Assembly: GCA_009649675.1 (NCBI GenBank) | Contig: WJPL01000001.1 | Span: 304,889-368,888, forward strand | Length of the DNA stretch: 64,000 nt | Source: Alphaproteobacteria bacterium HT1-32 | GTDB lineage: Bacteria > Pseudomonadota > Alphaproteobacteria > Rhodospirillales > HT1-32 | Direction: 5' to 3' | Part shown: positions 9,246 through 18,240 of the stretch, in pieces | Layout of the letters: each line of letters opens with the position of its first letter | Numbering within the stretch: position 1 is the stretch's first letter | Program-made: the position numbers and the translations under genes | Notes under the pieces: model-generated | What the model was told of the DNA's origin: nothing | What the model saw: only the letters and a program-made list of their open reading frames with translations | Databases searched by the model: none

Positions 9246-9406
9246 TTAGAATTTCTCCCTTAGAAAACAGCCCGAAAGGCATATTTATTCATTCATATTT
9301 CTCATTATGAGATAAATCTTATTATTAATTTATGTCAATGACAAAAAATACCTTGTGTTTCATATTTTGGGATTATAGCGTTTTATAAATCAAATGAGGT
9401 ACGAGA
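9246..9406. promoter_or_regulatory. Divergent promoter region with palindromic candidate operator
   Basis: 161-bp AT-rich gap between the two divergent arms of the aromatic cluster. It holds an inverted repeat at 9300-9312, TCTCAT-T-ATGAGA, which is a reasonable candidate for the IclR-type regulator encoded at 10449. Ribosome sites are seen at each end (GGGAGA for the minus operon, GAGG before the dioxygenase). No clear consensus -35/-10 pair stands out. Confidence 0.55.
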
Positions 9407-10390
9407 ATGAATTTGCATGCCCTCGGCTATATTGGCGTCGGATCAAAGCGTCTGGCGGACTGGAAAGAATTCGGCTCCAGAATCGTCGGCCTGCAATGTG
9501 CTGAGGAAACCGGCTCTCTCATTGGCTTCAGAATGGATGACCGAAAGCGACGGATCATCGTTGACCAGGAGACCGCCGGTGGATCATGTTTTTTCGGCTG
9601 GGAGGTTGCCGGCCCCACCGAAATGGAAGCTATGGCAGCCCATCTGGAGCAGTCAGGCGTTAGCGTTACCAGAGAACCGGATTATATTTCGGAGTCCCGG
9701 TGCGTGAGCCAGGTACTGTCCTTTTCAGACCCCGCAGGCAACCGGCTTGAGGTCTTCCACGGAGCACAGACCGATGACAATGGCTTCACACCCGGTCGTA
9801 CCATCTCGGGATTCCGGACTGGCGCGCTCGGACTTGGTCATGCTGTTCTGACCGTCGAGAGAATCGACGACATCTTACCTTTTTACCGGGATGTTCTCGG
9901 TTTCGGGCTGAGCGACTACATGCTCGCCCCCTTCAAAGCCTTTTTCCTTCACATCAATCCAAGACATCACAGCCTGGCCCTTATCGAGACCGGAAAGAAC
10001 GGTGTTCATCATGTCATGATGGAGCATTATTCTCTTGATGATGTCGGACAGGCCTATGACCTCGCAATCGCCAAGGACTGCGTGAATGTAACACTGGGCC
10101 GTCATTCGAACGACTACATGACCTCCTTTTACGCCAGAACCCCCTCTCCCTTCATGATTGAATGCGGCTGGGGCGGACGTGAAATCGATCCCCACAACTG
10201 GACCGCCAAACAATATCATGAAGGCCCCAGCCTATGGGGACACGAGCGCACATGGCTACCACCGGAAGTTCGGGCACAGGCACAGGAAATGCGCATTGAG
10301 GCAGCCGCCAATGGCATTCGCCATCCCGTTCAGGTTATCAAGGGAAACTATGACGTAATGTCAGGTGAATGCCCGGAGGCAGCAGAATGA
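9407..10390 (+). CDS. Type I extradiol ring-cleavage dioxygenase (BphC-like, VOC fold)
   Basis: 327 residues with two tandem vicinal-oxygen-chelate modules. The C-terminal module carries the iron site: H145 in LGHAVLTV, a His in the VHHVMMEHY segment (about 202) and E251 in MIECGWG. Active-site histidines in NPRHHSLAL and the RHSNDYMTSFY motif match BphC-type catechol 2,3-cleaving enzymes. It opens the dihydroxylated ring next to the diol and supplies the C-C hydrolase encoded on the opposite arm. Two-domain enzymes of this type generally prefer catechols with a bulky substituent. Confidence 0.93.
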   Translation: MNLHALGYIGVGSKRLADWKEFGSRIVGLQCAEETGSLIGFRMDDRKRRIIVDQETAGGSCFFGWEVAGPTEMEAMAAHLEQSGVSVTREPDYISESRCVSQVLSFSDPAGNRLEVFHGAQTDDNGFTPGRTISGFRTGALGLGHAVLTVERIDDILPFYRDVLGFGLSDYMLAPFKAFFLHINPRHHSLALIETGKNGVHHVMMEHYSLDDVGQAYDLAIAKDCVNVTLGRHSNDYMTSFYARTPSPFMIECGWGGREIDPHNWTAKQYHEGPSLWGHERTWLPPEVRAQAQEMRIEAAANGIRHPVQVIKGNYDVMSGECPEAAE

Positions 10391-10448
10391 ATTCCTCCCC
10401 ACAGTTTCTCTCTCCCTTACACCAGAGCAATCAACAGGTCGGTTGAAG

Positions 10449-11234
10449 ATGTCCAGTTTGACCAGAATGTTAGCCATTCTCGATGAATTTACGGTCAGTT
10501 CATCGGTGCTCAGTGCCGAAGACATAATGTCCCGGCTGTCCTACAGCCGTGGCACGGCCTACCGCTATCTCCGCGAACTGACGGCGGCGGGTCTTCTGAC
10601 AAGCGTCGGCGGAGCCTATGCACTGGGACCACGGATCATTGAGCTGGATTTTTCAATTCGCAGCAGTGACCCCTATATCAAGATTGTTCAGCCAATCATG
10701 CGCAGCCTGAGTGACAGGCTGGACTGCGATATCCTGATGTCGAGCTACTATCAGGGTCGCGTCATTGTTCGCCACCATGAACGGGGCAACGAAGAATTCA
10801 CAATGAGTTACGGTCGTGGCCGTCGAATGCCATTGTTCCTTGGGGCACCCTCCAAGATCATCCTGGCATCTCTGCCAAAATCAAAACTCCAGAAACTATT
10901 TGAAGATAATATCGAACAGCTTTTCGGGTCAGAATTCAGTGATGACTGGGATGAATTCTATAAGCAGATCAAACGCATCAGACGGCAGGGCTTTGCTCTG
11001 TCCAGAGGCGAGCTTGACGAAGGAAATGTCGGCGTCTCCGCGCCCCTGAAGACAGATCCCCCCAGCAGCCTCACTTTCGTTTTTTCCCGAACCCGGTTCG
11101 AAATTGCGGATGAAAAGCGGGTTGGGGAAATCATCCTGAGCGCAAGCGAACAGGCAAACAGCCTCATCGCCCAGATGGAGAGCGGCGCTGACAACCCTGT
11201 CCAGTGGCTCGATACCAGCAAGCGGGCGGGCTGA
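10449..11234 (+). CDS. IclR-family transcriptional regulator
   Basis: 261 residues from ATG 10449 (MSSLTRMLAILDEFTVSS). An N-terminal winged helix (LSAEDIMSRLSYSRGTAYRYLRE broken as LSAEDIMSRL and SRGTAYRYL) is followed by an IclR effector domain. An upstream GTG at 10365 would add 28 residues and overlap the dioxygenase gene, but lacks family-like sequence. Lying between the dioxygenase and transporter genes, it is the obvious regulator of both arms. IclR proteins of aromatic pathways are often activators that respond to the substrate. Confidence 0.9.
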   Translation: MSSLTRMLAILDEFTVSSSVLSAEDIMSRLSYSRGTAYRYLRELTAAGLLTSVGGAYALGPRIIELDFSIRSSDPYIKIVQPIMRSLSDRLDCDILMSSYYQGRVIVRHHERGNEEFTMSYGRGRRMPLFLGAPSKIILASLPKSKLQKLFEDNIEQLFGSEFSDDWDEFYKQIKRIRRQGFALSRGELDEGNVGVSAPLKTDPPSSLTFVFSRTRFEIADEKRVGEIILSASEQANSLIAQMESGADNPVQWLDTSKRAG

Positions 11235-11289
11235 TCATGTCATCCATCCCACCTGTCAATCACATCACCTGCCGGACAGGATGCATACA

Positions 11290-11805
11290 ATGAGCCAGCA
11301 ACCCGACAAGCCCGGAGGGCCGCTCAATACCATATCCCGATGGCTCGTTGCAGTTTCCGGTGTCGCGCTGGTTGCGATGATGCTCCATATCGTTGCAGAC
11401 ATTTCCCTTAAATATCTGTTCAGGCATCCGATCCCCGGTACAACCGAGATTGTTTCTGCGATCTATATGGTCTCAATCGTTTTTCTGCCGCTGATGGCAG
11501 TGACACTGATCGACAGTCACATCAGTGTCGAGTTTTTCACAAAGTTCCTGAAGCCATCTACCGCCCGCAGGCTGAACGCTGTCGTTCTTCTGATCACCTT
11601 CATCATCGTCAGCGTCTTTTTCTTTGCTGCCTTTGATCAGGCCTTAAGGAAAACGGCATCCGGAGAATCCTGGGAAACCGCAGATGGCTATATCGCAATC
11701 TGGTACAGCCGCTGGCTTGTGCCAGTCGGGATCGGGTTCTGCGCAATTGCATTTGGAAGAAACCTGCTGCGCGCCATCGCAGCACTCAGAAAAGAACAGC
11801 CATAA
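11290..11805 (+). CDS. dctQ: TRAP transporter small permease (DctQ)
   Basis: 171 residues from ATG 11290 (MSQQPDKPGG), preferred over the ATG at 11281 because GGACAGG sits at correct spacing. Four hydrophobic membrane helices are seen (for example WLVAVSGVALVAMML and LNAVVLLITFIIVSVFFF). The motif SLKYLFRHPIPGTTEIV is typical of DctQ. It pairs with DctM downstream to form the sodium-driven membrane part of a TRAP system. Confidence 0.9.
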   Translation: MSQQPDKPGGPLNTISRWLVAVSGVALVAMMLHIVADISLKYLFRHPIPGTTEIVSAIYMVSIVFLPLMAVTLIDSHISVEFFTKFLKPSTARRLNAVVLLITFIIVSVFFFAAFDQALRKTASGESWETADGYIAIWYSRWLVPVGIGFCAIAFGRNLLRAIAALRKEQP

Positions 11806-11849
11806 CGGCGACAGACAAGGCCCGAAGAGGCCTTCAAAGGGAGGACATC

Positions 11850-13160
11850 GTGTCCAGTTTAACTGTCGGATTTGTCGGCATTGCCGCCGCACTCATTCTC
11901 ATCGCGGTCCGATTCCCCATCGGTATTGCACTGGGTGCGACGTCATTGATTGGCATTGCAATGATACGCGGCCCAGTTGCTGGCTACGCCATGCTGCGGG
12001 ACGAACCGTTCACAACCGCGGCACATTTCTCATTATCTGCCATTCCCATGTTCATCCTGATGGGTGCCTTCGCAAATTTCGGGGGGTTGAGCGCCGGACT
12101 GTTTCGCGCGGCCCGTTCATGGTTGTCTTTTCTGCCCGGCAGCCTGGCCATCGCCAGCAACATGGCCTGCGCAGGATTCTCAGCGGCTTCCGGATCATCG
12201 CTGGCGACCACAGCCGCAATTGGCAGGATCGCCATTCCGGAAATGCTCGCTGCCGGATATAACAAGGGCCTCGCCTCAGGCAGTGTCGCCGCCGGGGGCA
12301 CCCTCGGCGTCATGATACCACCAAGCCTCGTCTTCATCATTTACGGCATTTTTGCCGAAGTCTCGATCAGCGACCTGTTCATTGCCGGTATCATTCCCGG
12401 CTTACTGACCCTTATCGTCTATTGCCTGATGATCGGACTGCGCTGCCATTTCAATCCAGCACTCGCGCCCCGATCCGACCTGTCCGAAAGCTGGGGAGAC
12501 CGATGGCGTTCGCTCGGTCAGGTCTGGCCTATTATCTGTCTCGTGATAGCTGTAATCGGCGCGATCTATGCCGGCATAGCTACACCAACAGAAGCTGGCG
12601 CCCTCGGCGCCTTCTGCGCAATTGTAATTTCAGCCCTGAATGGCCGCCTCTCTCGCAGCATGTTTTCCGACAGCCTGCATGAAACCGTAACCACCACGGC
12701 GCGGGTTTTCTTCATCGTCATCGGGGCTGTCCTGTTCAGCCGGTTCATGGCGCAGGCCGGTGTCGCACCCTACCTGGCGCAGTTGATTGTCGATAACGAC
12801 CCAAGCCCCTGGACAATCATTTTCATGGCAGCCGCCCTGTTTCTGCTGCTTGGCATGTTCCTCGATACACTGGGGCTCCTGCTGCTCACGCTGCCTTTGC
12901 TGATTCCAATGTTTGAGGCCGCCAATCTCGACCTGATCTGGCTAGGCGTTCTTACCGTCAAATTCGTCGAAATCGGCATGATCACGCCACCGGTCGGCCT
13001 GAACGTCTATGTACTCAAAAGTATTGTCGGCGAGAAAATACGACTGGAGACAATATTCTCCGGGGCAGCATGGTTCATCCTCTGCGAAGTATTTATCTGC
13101 GCAGCACTGATCGCGTTTCCATCACTTTCTCTTTTCCTCGTCAACACTATGCACAACTGA
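11850..13160 (+). CDS. dctM: TRAP transporter large permease (DctM)
   Basis: 436 residues, starting at GTG 11850 behind a strong GGGAGG site. It has many hydrophobic helices and DctM signatures: LSAIPMFILMGAFANFGG, AAGYNKGLASGSVAAGG, the LGVMIPPSLVFIIYG loop and the C-terminal TPPVGLNVYVLKSI. It is the ion-coupled transport channel. TRAP systems carry organic acids, so the catabolic substrate of this island is probably a carboxylate. Confidence 0.95.
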   Translation: MSSLTVGFVGIAAALILIAVRFPIGIALGATSLIGIAMIRGPVAGYAMLRDEPFTTAAHFSLSAIPMFILMGAFANFGGLSAGLFRAARSWLSFLPGSLAIASNMACAGFSAASGSSLATTAAIGRIAIPEMLAAGYNKGLASGSVAAGGTLGVMIPPSLVFIIYGIFAEVSISDLFIAGIIPGLLTLIVYCLMIGLRCHFNPALAPRSDLSESWGDRWRSLGQVWPIICLVIAVIGAIYAGIATPTEAGALGAFCAIVISALNGRLSRSMFSDSLHETVTTTARVFFIVIGAVLFSRFMAQAGVAPYLAQLIVDNDPSPWTIIFMAAALFLLLGMFLDTLGLLLLTLPLLIPMFEAANLDLIWLGVLTVKFVEIGMITPPVGLNVYVLKSIVGEKIRLETIFSGAAWFILCEVFICAALIAFPSLSLFLVNTMHN

Positions 13161-13177
13161 TCCAAAGGGAGGTAACT

Positions 13178-14323
13178 ATGAATAAGTTTATCAAAACAAA
13201 CTCATCTGGTTTTGCATCATATCGGCTACCCGCGGCACTAATTGGAGGGCTGGCCCTGATAGGTCTCGCTTCTCAAAGCGTGCAGGCAAAGGAAATCACT
13301 TTTGCCTCCTATCTGCCGCCGTCACATCTGATGAACAAGGAAGCGCTGCCCAGCTTCTTCAAGGCAGTAACCGCAGCAAGCAACGGAAGCATCACATTCA
13401 ATCATGTTCCCGGTGCCCAGCTTTTTGATAACAAGTCATCCATTACGGCAACGGGAGAGGGCCTTGCTGACGCAACAAATGCGTTGTCTGCCTATGCCCC
13501 CAATCAGCTTCCGCACTTCAACATACTGTTTGATATGGTTGCTTTCGTGGAAAACCCACTGGCTGGTGCCGGCGCAGCCCTCGAAACCGTTCTGCTGGAT
13601 TGCCCTGAATGTCAGGCAGATTTCAAGCAGCACGGCGTGACCATTCTCGGCACCTACGCAACATCGAACTCCGGCCTATTCTGCACGAAGGTTGTTTCCA
13701 GCGCCGAAGACATCAAGGGGCTGAAAGTTCGGGTATCCGGATCAGGCGGCCGCCTTGCCCGGCATCTCGGTGCCACACCCGTTCGTGTATCACCGGCAGA
13801 TCTGGTGACATCACTCGAACGCGGCAACATCGATTGCGTACTCGGCCCGCTGGCCTGGATCAGCTCCTACAACCTGTTCGATACGATCAAATCAATTGTG
13901 TCCTATCCTTTCGGTGCCTTTCCAAACGCCATCTCGGTCGCCTTCAACACAGACAGCTGGAATACACTCGACAAGGATCAGCAGCAGGCATTCATGAAAT
14001 CCCTGCCAGCCCTGACCTATGACCTGGTCATCAAGGGATATGTCGAAGGGCATGACGCCGCCCTAAAGACAGCGGCAGAAAAAGGCATCTCCGTCCTGAC
14101 CGGTCAGAGTGAATTCGCCCAGACAGTGGCTGACTATAAAAACAAGGATGAGGCTGTGATCGCTGAAACGGCCAGTAAGTTCGGAGTCAAAAACCCCGAA
14201 CAGATCATCAGCCAGTTCAAGAAGAACCTCGACAAATGGAATGCCCTGTTGACCGGAGATACGATCGACAAAGCAGCTTATGAAAAAGTCCTCTGGGATG
14301 AAATTTATTCAAAGATCAAATAG
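13178..14323 (+). CDS. dctP: TRAP transporter substrate-binding protein (DctP)
   Basis: 381 residues from ATG 13178, preceded by GGGAGG. A signal peptide ends near SQSVQA-KEITFASYLPP. The DctP fold is visible in the GLKVRVSGSGGRLARHLG segment (with the arginine that normally grips the ligand carboxylate) and TPVRVSPADLVTSLERG. Three cysteines in the mature protein (DCPEC and FCTK segments) are unusual for the family. It is the last gene of the TRAP operon and is followed by a strong terminator. Confidence 0.93.
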   Translation: MNKFIKTNSSGFASYRLPAALIGGLALIGLASQSVQAKEITFASYLPPSHLMNKEALPSFFKAVTAASNGSITFNHVPGAQLFDNKSSITATGEGLADATNALSAYAPNQLPHFNILFDMVAFVENPLAGAGAALETVLLDCPECQADFKQHGVTILGTYATSNSGLFCTKVVSSAEDIKGLKVRVSGSGGRLARHLGATPVRVSPADLVTSLERGNIDCVLGPLAWISSYNLFDTIKSIVSYPFGAFPNAISVAFNTDSWNTLDKDQQQAFMKSLPALTYDLVIKGYVEGHDAALKTAAEKGISVLTGQSEFAQTVADYKNKDEAVIAETASKFGVKNPEQIISQFKKNLDKWNALLTGDTIDKAAYEKVLWDEIYSKIK

Positions 14324-14352
14324 CCAGCAGACCTGCATGATCTTGTGAAACA

Positions 14353-14385
14353 CCCCGGGAGGACAAAGCTCCCGGGGTTATTTTT
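14353..14385 (+). terminator. Intrinsic terminator after the TRAP operon
   Basis: A perfect 9-bp stem, CCCCGGGAG with CTCCCGGGG, and a 7-nt loop, followed by TTATTTTTG. It closes the plus-strand dioxygenase/IclR/TRAP unit and marks the left border of the mobile-element remnant. Confidence 0.92.
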
Positions 14386-14404
14386 GTTGCTATGGCAGCT
14401 TCCG

Positions 14405-15127
14405 TCACCGCCTCCAGTCCAACTTGCCGAGCGCTGTGCTGATAGTTTCGAGAACGCGTTTCACCTGTTTCTTGTCCGCCTCAAGTATAGCGATACGTTC
14501 CGGCTTTCTGGCCCGTTTCAGATCAGCCTCAATCCACTCCAGTTCTTTCTGGAACTCTGTTTGCTTCTCGCGCCACCTCAGAACCTCCGCCAACGCTTCC
14601 TTCGTTGCAGGTCCCTCAATCCGGGCCATGCCGGTATCCATATCGATCTTCACCTGATCCGGATGCGGTAGCGGATCTGGCAGATTTGTAATCGCAAGTA
14701 TTTCCCGGCGGTGCAGTTCTTCTTCCCAGTCTATCTTGTAATCCAGTGCCGCACAGAACCATTCATCCACCTGAGCCTTGTTCTGACGCTCGGTGCTGGA
14801 GAGCATCTCGGCAAAAAGACGCTGTGCCCGGTGCTGGCCCTTGGCAGCATTGACGGCCATTGACCGGACGATAGCCTGCGCCATAGGGACCGAGACATTG
14901 CGATGGCCGTCGCGAACCGTGATACGGCGATAGGCTTCCTCGAGGACAATCTCTTTGAGCCGCTCTTCATTGAGGGCGGGCTTCTTGTTGCGGGACCCTC
15001 GCGGACGGCCTCTGGGGTTGCCGGAGCGGCCTGGCTTGAAGCGTATCTCTTCTGGTGGCCTTCCATAACCTACGTCATAGCGGGCACCAGCTTGAGCGTC
15101 GGGCGGGATGAGCTTCGGGCCCTTCAT
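14405..15127 (-). CDS. DUF5681 domain protein (mobile-element associated)
   Basis: 240 residues. The diagnostic DUF5681 motif, FKPGRSGNPRGRPRGSRNKK, lies at about residues 31-50. A long charged, probably coiled-coil C-terminus follows (REKQTEFQKELEWIEADLKR split as REKQTEFQKEL and EWIEADLKR). The N-terminal basic patch suggests nucleic-acid binding; the function is unknown. The family accompanies methyltransferases and recombinases in prophages and integrative elements. Its ATG overlaps the methyltransferase stop (ATGA). Confidence 0.82.
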   Translation of the reverse strand: MKGPKLIPPDAQAGARYDVGYGRPPEEIRFKPGRSGNPRGRPRGSRNKKPALNEERLKEIVLEEAYRRITVRDGHRNVSVPMAQAIVRSMAVNAAKGQHRAQRLFAEMLSSTERQNKAQVDEWFCAALDYKIDWEEELHRREILAITNLPDPLPHPDQVKIDMDTGMARIEGPATKEALAEVLRWREKQTEFQKELEWIEADLKRARKPERIAILEADKKQVKRVLETISTALGKLDWRR

Positions 15128-15972
15128 TCGGCTGCCTCAAGTGAGAGTGCAGGCGCAGGTGGTGCCCAGCCACACAAGACCTGTTCGGCCGCGTCATTGG
15201 CATAAGTCTCCCAGCGGGCCAAAATGCGATCGCAGTAAATCTCATCAAGTTCACAGAGATACGCCCGACGCCCGGTCTTTTCTGCCGCGATCAGCGTCGA
15301 TCCGGAACCACCGAAGATGTCGAGCACGATATCGCCGCGCCCCGAGACATCGCGGATGGCATCCGCAATCATCTGCACCGGCTTGACCGTGGGATGCAGC
15401 GCAAGTTCCTCCATCCGCCCAGTCCGCATCGTGTTCACCCTGCGATACTCCCAGACATTGGTCCGGTAGCGACCATGCTGACCCAACTCGAACGTGTTGA
15501 TATGCGGGGCATCACCCTTCTTGAAGACGAAGACCAACTCATGTCGTGAGCGATAGAAAGTCCCCATGCCACCATTGTCCTTGGCCCAGACAATCAGGTT
15601 CTCGAACGAACTGTATACGCTCTGTCCTGCCGCCAGCATCTCACCCATATGACGCCAGTCCATGCAGATGAAGTGGATGGATCCATCAGCACTGTGATCC
15701 GCGAGGTTCTGAAAAGCGGACTGCAGAAAGCCGGTGAATGCCTCAACCGACATCTCCCCGGACGCCATGGCGAACTCCCGATGCTGGATCTTCCCGGAAT
15801 TCCTCACATGGCCGTCGATGGGCACGTTATACGGCGGGTCTGTAAAGACCATGCGGGATGTCTCTCCGTCCATCAATTCCTCAATGACCGCACCGTCCAA
15901 TGCATCGCCGCAGATCAGCCGGTGCCGGCCCAACTGCCAGATGTCACCCGGACGAATTCGGGATGGCGGCAT
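15124..15972 (-). CDS. DNA methyltransferase, N-terminally truncated
   Basis: Homology begins at PPSRIRPGDIWQLGRHRL, giving 282 residues from ATG 15972. Motif IV (TDPPYNVP) and the AdoMet-binding motif (LDIFGGSGSTLIAAE) are present and in beta-class order, so it should modify adenine or cytosine N-positions. Relatives usually carry a ParB-like N-terminal domain of roughly 100 or more residues before this point; here it is missing, and the sequence switches directly to the opposing recombinase gene. The frame stays open to 16044, but that part only mirrors the recombinase. The core catalytic motifs are intact, so activity is uncertain rather than excluded. Confidence 0.8.
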   Translation of the reverse strand: MPPSRIRPGDIWQLGRHRLICGDALDGAVIEELMDGETSRMVFTDPPYNVPIDGHVRNSGKIQHREFAMASGEMSVEAFTGFLQSAFQNLADHSADGSIHFICMDWRHMGEMLAAGQSVYSSFENLIVWAKDNGGMGTFYRSRHELVFVFKKGDAPHINTFELGQHGRYRTNVWEYRRVNTMRTGRMEELALHPTVKPVQMIADAIRDVSGRGDIVLDIFGGSGSTLIAAEKTGRRAYLCELDEIYCDRILARWETYANDAAEQVLCGWAPPAPALSLEAAE

Positions 15973-17470
15973 CTCCGGGGGCATGCTGGAGCGCCCCGTC
16001 CTGCAGAAACTGATGGACGACATTGCCGCAGGCCGTGTTGACATGGTGGTGGTCTACAAGATCGACCGGCTGACCCGCTCACTGGCCGATTTTGCAAAGC
16101 TGGTCGAGCGTCTGGAGGCTGCCAACTGTTCCTTTGTTTCTGTCACTCAGGCGTTCAACACTTCCTCCTCAATGGGCCGCCTGACGCTCAACGTGCTATT
16201 GTCCTTTGCCCAGTTCGAACGCGAGGTTACCGCTGAACGCATTCGCGACAAGATCGCGGCCTCCAAGAAAAAAGGCCTCTGGATGGGCGGTGTGCCGCCG
16301 ATTGGATATGATCCACACCCAGATCCGATGCGCCGAGAACTCGTCGTCAATGATGGTGAGGCGGATGTGGTCAAACAGATCTTTGCACTCTACCGCCAAC
16401 ACAGATGCCTGAATGCTCTCACCCGCGCAGCGACGGAGGCAGGGCTGCGCTCGAAGCGGCATCAGTTTGCCTCCGGTCGGGTACAGGGCGGGAACATCTT
16501 CAGCCGCGGCCAGATCCACAAACTGCTGACCAACCCGGTCTATATCGGGCGGATCCGCCATAAGGAGCAGACCTTTCCCGGACGGCATGCAGGCATCATC
16601 ACACAGGATGTCTGGGATGAGGTGCAGAGGATGCTGCAATCCGCCAGCGCCAGGCGCAGGGGGGCGGCACCCGGCAGTCGCGCCACAGGTCCGGCGCCGC
16701 TGAAAGGAAAGTTCCGCGATGAGACAGGTGATACGCTGACGCCATCGCATACGCGGCGGAGAGGCAAACGCCTCGGCTATTACATCTCCAACCGACTGGT
16801 CTCCGGCGGCACCGACCCGACAGGCTGGCGCATCCCGGCCCGTTCCTTCGAACAGGCAGTCTTGATGTGTATTGTCGACCACCTCGCAGATCATGCCCGG
16901 CGACATGCTGTTCTCGCCTCGGCAGATGTGGCGACGTCCTCCTTGGCCTCCGAGGCAATAGACACTCTGTGCAGTCAGCTGATGGCAGACGGGCTTCCCG
17001 CCGCGGCCGCCTTGATCAGCAGAGGACAGATCATCACCGGACAGATCCTGATCAATCTCGACGCCGATGCCCTCAGAAAAGCGACCGGGCTGAAAGAGGC
17101 GAACCTGATGCCGGAGTTGCTGTGTGTCAGAGCGCCCTTCACCTCCCGCCGACGTGGTGTCGAATTGAAGATCATCGCCGGGACAGCTTGCCCCAGACCC
17201 GATGCTGCGATGATCCGCGGCCTGCGCCGCGCGCATCTCTGGACCACGAGATTGAAGTCAGGCGTCCCAATGCGACGGCTTGCTACAGAAGCAGGGGTGA
17301 CGGAGCGCTACATCGCGCGGCTCGTGCCACTTTCCGGGCTTTCGCCAAAAATCCAGATCGCGATTCTGAAAGGCACCCAGCCGGCAGATCTTACTCTCGA
17401 GCGACTGGTGCGCTATCCCCTGCCTCTGGACTGGGCAGAACAGGAACAGATGCTCGAAAGAGGCAAATAG
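15962..17470 (+). pseudogene. Large serine recombinase lacking its catalytic N-terminus
   Basis: Homology starts abruptly at DGGISGGMLERPVLQKL and then follows the family: VVYKIDRLTRSLADFAKLVE, FAQFEREVTAERIRDKIAAS, a recombinase domain with NPVYIGRIRHKEQ, and a C-terminal helix-turn-helix-like part. About 50-60 N-terminal residues that carry the nucleophilic serine (YxRxSS-type motif) are absent, so it cannot catalyse strand exchange. An in-frame ATG exists at 15983, and the frame is open back to 15734 through methyltransferase DNA, but nothing there resembles a resolvase. The cut coincides with the truncation of the opposing methyltransferase. Confidence 0.85.
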
Positions 17471-17474
17471 CCCG

Positions 17475-17564
17475 TTCCCTGTTATTCCGAATTAAGTTCC
17501 CTGAGCTACTCCAATAAATTCCCTGATACGTAGGATATAATTCCCTGTTATTTCGCACAGGGAA
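17475..17564 (+). repeat. 22-bp-phased TTCCCTG direct repeats
   Basis: TTCCCTG begins at 17475, 17497, 17519 and 17541, an exact 22-bp period, starting 5 bp after the recombinase stop. The first three units end in A/T-rich blocks (AATTAAG, AATAAA, ATATAA). An inverted copy, CAGGGAA, lies at 17558-17564. The phasing of about two helical turns suggests cooperative protein binding, for example a recombinase or accessory-factor site. It is not part of any reading frame. Confidence 0.8.
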
Positions 17565-17637
17565 ATCTCTCGTAACAGACTGATATTGCGTCGCTATTCA
17601 GAGCGAAATCGCAGAAATCGATCTAAAAATTTCCAAA

Positions 17638-17655
17638 TTCCCTGTTCTTTCCCTG
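17638..17655 (+). repeat. Two further TTCCCTG copies, 11 bp apart
   Basis: TTCCCTG recurs at 17638-17644 and 17649-17655, spaced 11 bp (half the period of the main array). They lie about 75 bp beyond the last member of the array, with A/T-rich sequence between. Confidence 0.65.
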
Positions 17656-17844
17656 TAAACCGGAATGCACCCAGCAGATATCACCCTGAACGGACCGCTG
17701 TTTTTGCAGCAGTGAGACGCATGGAGAAATTGGGCGCAATCAGTCATGACGGTGCGTCTCAAGGGGAAACGCGTATGCGCAAGCCACTGAATTCTCGCGG
17801 GAATTCACAGCCGTTCGGAACTGGCACAGGGAGACAGGTGTCGG

Positions 17845-17934
<90 letters not shown>

Positions 17935-18240
17935 GCGATCCGGGCCGGGCCCTTGCGGGTCCGGTGGAGGGCGGGAAACTAGCGGAACCGTCGGGCGGGC
18001 GCAAGCGCTGCGGCATGGCCGGTGCCGGCACCCTTCTGATCGCGGTTCTGGAGGCTGGTATCTGCGCTCCGGCAGTCCCTGAATGACCGGAACAGTCGCC
18101 CGAATTCCTCCCCGCCTGACGGGCTGATGGCCGCCGCCTGCCCCCGGCATTACCTCCCGCACCGGCCATCAGACCAGATGGCATATTCATTGCTTTATCC
18201 CTTGCTGACAGAGGGTATCAGAAAGCGATGAGGCAGGAAG
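17935..18240. other. Intergenic region, no gene recognised
   Basis: Upstream of tRNA-Ser and of the 18241 gene. It must hold the tRNA promoter and the promoter for the plus-strand gene. An AGGCAGGAAG ribosome site lies at its right end. No repeat, RNA or coding signal stands out. Confidence 0.6.

Noticed and set aside
16196-17236. A 346-codon minus-strand frame opposite the recombinase
   Set aside because: Mirror frame without recognisable sequence; the plus-strand frame carries clear recombinase motifs.
17475-17655. CRISPR array
   Set aside because: The repeat core is only 7 bp and the whole period is 22 bp, too short for CRISPR repeats and spacers, and no cas gene is near.
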